The position numbers and the translations under genes are program-made. Positions 5,888-6,630 of a stretch of DNA of 6,630 nucleotides are shown here, in pieces. Below the pieces are notes generated by a model, which was not told where the DNA came from, did no database searches, and was given only the letters and a program-made list of their open reading frames with translations. How positions within the stretch are numbered: the stretch's first letter is position 1; each line of letters starts with the position of its first letter. This DNA comes from an uncultured Eubacteriales bacterium (GTDB lineage Bacteria; Bacillota; Clostridia; Oscillospirales; UBA644), in assembly GCA_934486965.1 (NCBI GenBank), contig CAKSQP010000081.1, positions 1 through 6,630 on the forward strand, in the 5' to 3' direction.

Positions 5888-6061
5888 TCAATCCTTTTTG
5901 TTGCGGCGTTTGCCGCCCCTGTTCCACATGAAAATAATGAATCCGATACAGGCAAGCGCAAGAACCGCAAGCCCTGTGTAAACATAGAACATCGTATCTG
6001 CCGTCACGGGAGGAATAGTGTCTATAATTTCAAACTCGGTTGCCGTTAATAAATGCTGCAT
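5888..6061 (-). CDS. Small single-pass membrane protein, 57 residues, function unknown
   Basis: A short protein starting MQHLLTATEFEIIDT. One membrane helix spans about 25-46 (FYVYTGLAVLALACIGFIIFMW) and a strongly basic tail follows (NRGGKRRNKKD). There is no cleavable signal peptide. By the positive-inside rule the N-terminus faces outside and the tail is in the cytoplasm. The PPVTADTMF stretch before the helix, together with the helix and charged tail, resembles a degenerate cell-wall sorting signal, but no sortase or large surface protein is visible nearby. ATG 6061 was chosen because AGGGG lies 8 nt upstream. The frame stays open to a Met at 6115, but that codon sits inside the -35 box. 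The gene has its own promoter and a strong terminator, so it is probably real and independently expressed. I do not recognise the family. Confidence 0.75.
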   Translation of the reverse strand: MQHLLTATEFEIIDTIPPVTADTMFYVYTGLAVLALACIGFIIFMWNRGGKRRNKKD

Positions 6062-6086
6062 CGGTTTCACCCCTCTCTGTAAACAA

Positions 6087-6115
6087 ATTGTAACATATTT
6101 GCAAAGAAATTTCAA
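6087..6115 (-). promoter_or_regulatory. Sigma-A promoter of the small membrane protein gene
   Basis: Minus strand: TTGAAA (6115-6110), 17-bp spacer, TACAAT (6092-6087), preceded by TGT (extended -10). Ten of twelve hexamer bases match consensus. Transcription should begin near 6080, only about 19 nt before the ATG at 6061, which supports that start codon. Confidence 0.87.
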
Positions 6116-6174
6116 GGGGTTTTTGTGTATATTTTGTGAACTTTATGAAAACTTTCGCTTTTTTGTCGCATTTT

Positions 6175-6190
6175 ACATTATGACAAATAA
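6175..6190. repeat. Direct repeat, copy 1 (ACATTATGACRAATAA)
   Basis: ACATTATGACAAATAA in the AT-rich spacer about 60 bp upstream of the -35 box of the small membrane protein gene. It matches copy 2 at 6257-6272 at 15 of 16 positions. No function is assigned. Confidence 0.6.
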
Positions 6191-6223
6191 TCATTTGTTT
6201 TTTCAAAAATTCCCAAACTGCAA

Positions 6224-6247
6224 CAAAAATTGAGGATCGACCCAATT
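6224..6247 (-). terminator. Possible weak terminator after the ABC exporter gene
   Basis: Minus strand AATTGGG (6247-6241), 6-nt loop, CTCAATT (6234-6228, one G-U pair), then TTTG. The stem is short and AT-rich, so termination would be weak. It is the best candidate in the spacer 6116-6259, which otherwise shows only AT-rich sequence, the direct repeat and the promoter. Confidence 0.35.
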
Positions 6248-6256
6248 ATAAATGTG

Positions 6257-6272
6257 ACATTATGACGAATAA
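6257..6272. repeat. Direct repeat, copy 2 (ACATTATGACRAATAA)
   Basis: ACATTATGACGAATAA, which includes the stop codon and last three codons of the exporter gene. It is 82 bp (start to start) from copy 1, with one mismatch. Confidence 0.6.
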
Positions 6273-6630
6273 AGAGAATACAACTCCGAATATATTCCGC
6301 CTTTATTTATAAGTTCCGAATGAGTCCCTTTTTCTTCTATGCCGTTTTTGGTAAGAACGACAATTTCGGAAGCATTTTTGACGGTTGTGAGTCGGTGAGC
6401 GATAATAAACGTAGTCCGTCCCTCGGCGAGCGTTTCAAGAGAGCGCTGGACTATCTTCTCGTTTTCATTGTCAAGCGCGGACGTCGCCTCATCGAGAATA
6501 AGAACCGGAGGATCTTTGAGAAAGACGCGGGCGATCGCTATTCTCTGTTTCTGACCGCCCGAAAGTCTGACGCCGCGTTCTCCGACATCTGTATCGTAGC
6601 CGTTTTCGAGTTCCGAGATAAAACCGTCGG
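6260..6630 (-). CDS. ABC exporter (MsbA/LmrA-like), C-terminal part of the ATPase domain; N-terminus beyond window
   Basis: The last 122 residues of an ABC exporter subunit, entering from the right edge and ending at TAA 6262-6260. The motifs follow in order: ERGVRLSGGQKQR signature, VLILDEATSALD (Walker B plus D-loop), FIIAHRL with the switch His, then EEKGTHSELINKGGIYSELY. The last of these is the typical end of exporters that carry a membrane domain fused to the ATPase. Such proteins usually have about 570-620 residues, so most of the gene, including the membrane domain, lies outside. The catalytic Glu in LILDEATS is present, so this half looks competent for ATP hydrolysis. The transported substrate (drug, lipid or peptide) cannot be told from this part. 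The downstream spacer has at best a weak terminator, and the next gene has its own promoter. Confidence 0.95.
   Translation of the reverse strand, partial: DGFISELENGYDTDVGERGVRLSGGQKQRIAIARVFLKDPPVLILDEATSALDNENEKIVQRSLETLAEGRTTFIIAHRLTTVKNASEIVVLTKNGIEEKGTHSELINKGGIYSELYSLYSS

Noticed and set aside
6062..6115. 75-residue version of the small membrane protein, starting at 6115
   Set aside because: Its first codons coincide with the -35 and -10 boxes of the promoter, so they would not be transcribed from it.
6182..6202. AT-only hairpin ACAAAT/ATTTGT followed by T's on the plus strand
   Set aside because: Stem of 6 weak pairs, and no plus-strand gene exists that it could terminate.

Overview
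The window looks like chromosomal DNA from a Bacillota bacterium of the class Clostridia, probably a gut Oscillospirales or Christensenellales type. The reasons are strong GGAGG-type Shine-Dalgarno sites, sigma-A promoters with TGn-extended -10 boxes, lipoprotein-type and membrane-tailed surface proteins, AT-rich spacers, and Liv proteins that read like clostridial ones. This placement is an inference; no rRNA or other marker is present. Every supported gene lies on the minus strand, so transcription runs from right to left.

Layout in transcription order. (1) 6630-6260: C-terminal end of an ABC exporter (nucleotide-binding domain), cut by the window edge. (2) 6061-5888: a 57-residue one-pass membrane protein with its own promoter, closed by a perfect 13-bp hairpin terminator. 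(3) 5759-4950: a secreted, membrane-tailed DUF4430 (transcobalamin-C-like) protein, with a full-consensus promoter in front and a terminator behind. (4) 4800 to the left edge: a branched-chain-amino-acid-type (HAAT family) ABC importer operon in the order livJ, livH, livM, livG, livF. livF is cut by the left edge. Spacing is tight: a 78-nt gap with a 12-bp hairpin after livJ, 2 nt between livH and livM, and 8-nt ATGAGTRA overlaps at livM/livG and livG/livF.

The importer parts should work together as usual. The lipid-anchored binding protein captures the ligand outside, LivH and LivM form the channel, and LivG and LivF hydrolyse ATP. The intergenic hairpin after livJ may keep the binding-protein message in excess.

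The main surprise is livJ. Its two lobes are in the wrong order. After the lipoprotein signal the protein starts directly with what is normally the second half of the family (from the AK-VAYVLTETGDTYSQG strand). It then runs through a tether-like linker into what is normally the first half (KKIVIGVYEPTSGDNAAGGKQ...), and it stops exactly at the hinge (...MADFALSLIDAK). It therefore reads as a natural circular permutation of a type I periplasmic-binding protein, in frame and in its normal operon position. The codons for Asp-Ala-Lys (GAYGCAAAA) occur at both ends of the permuted part.
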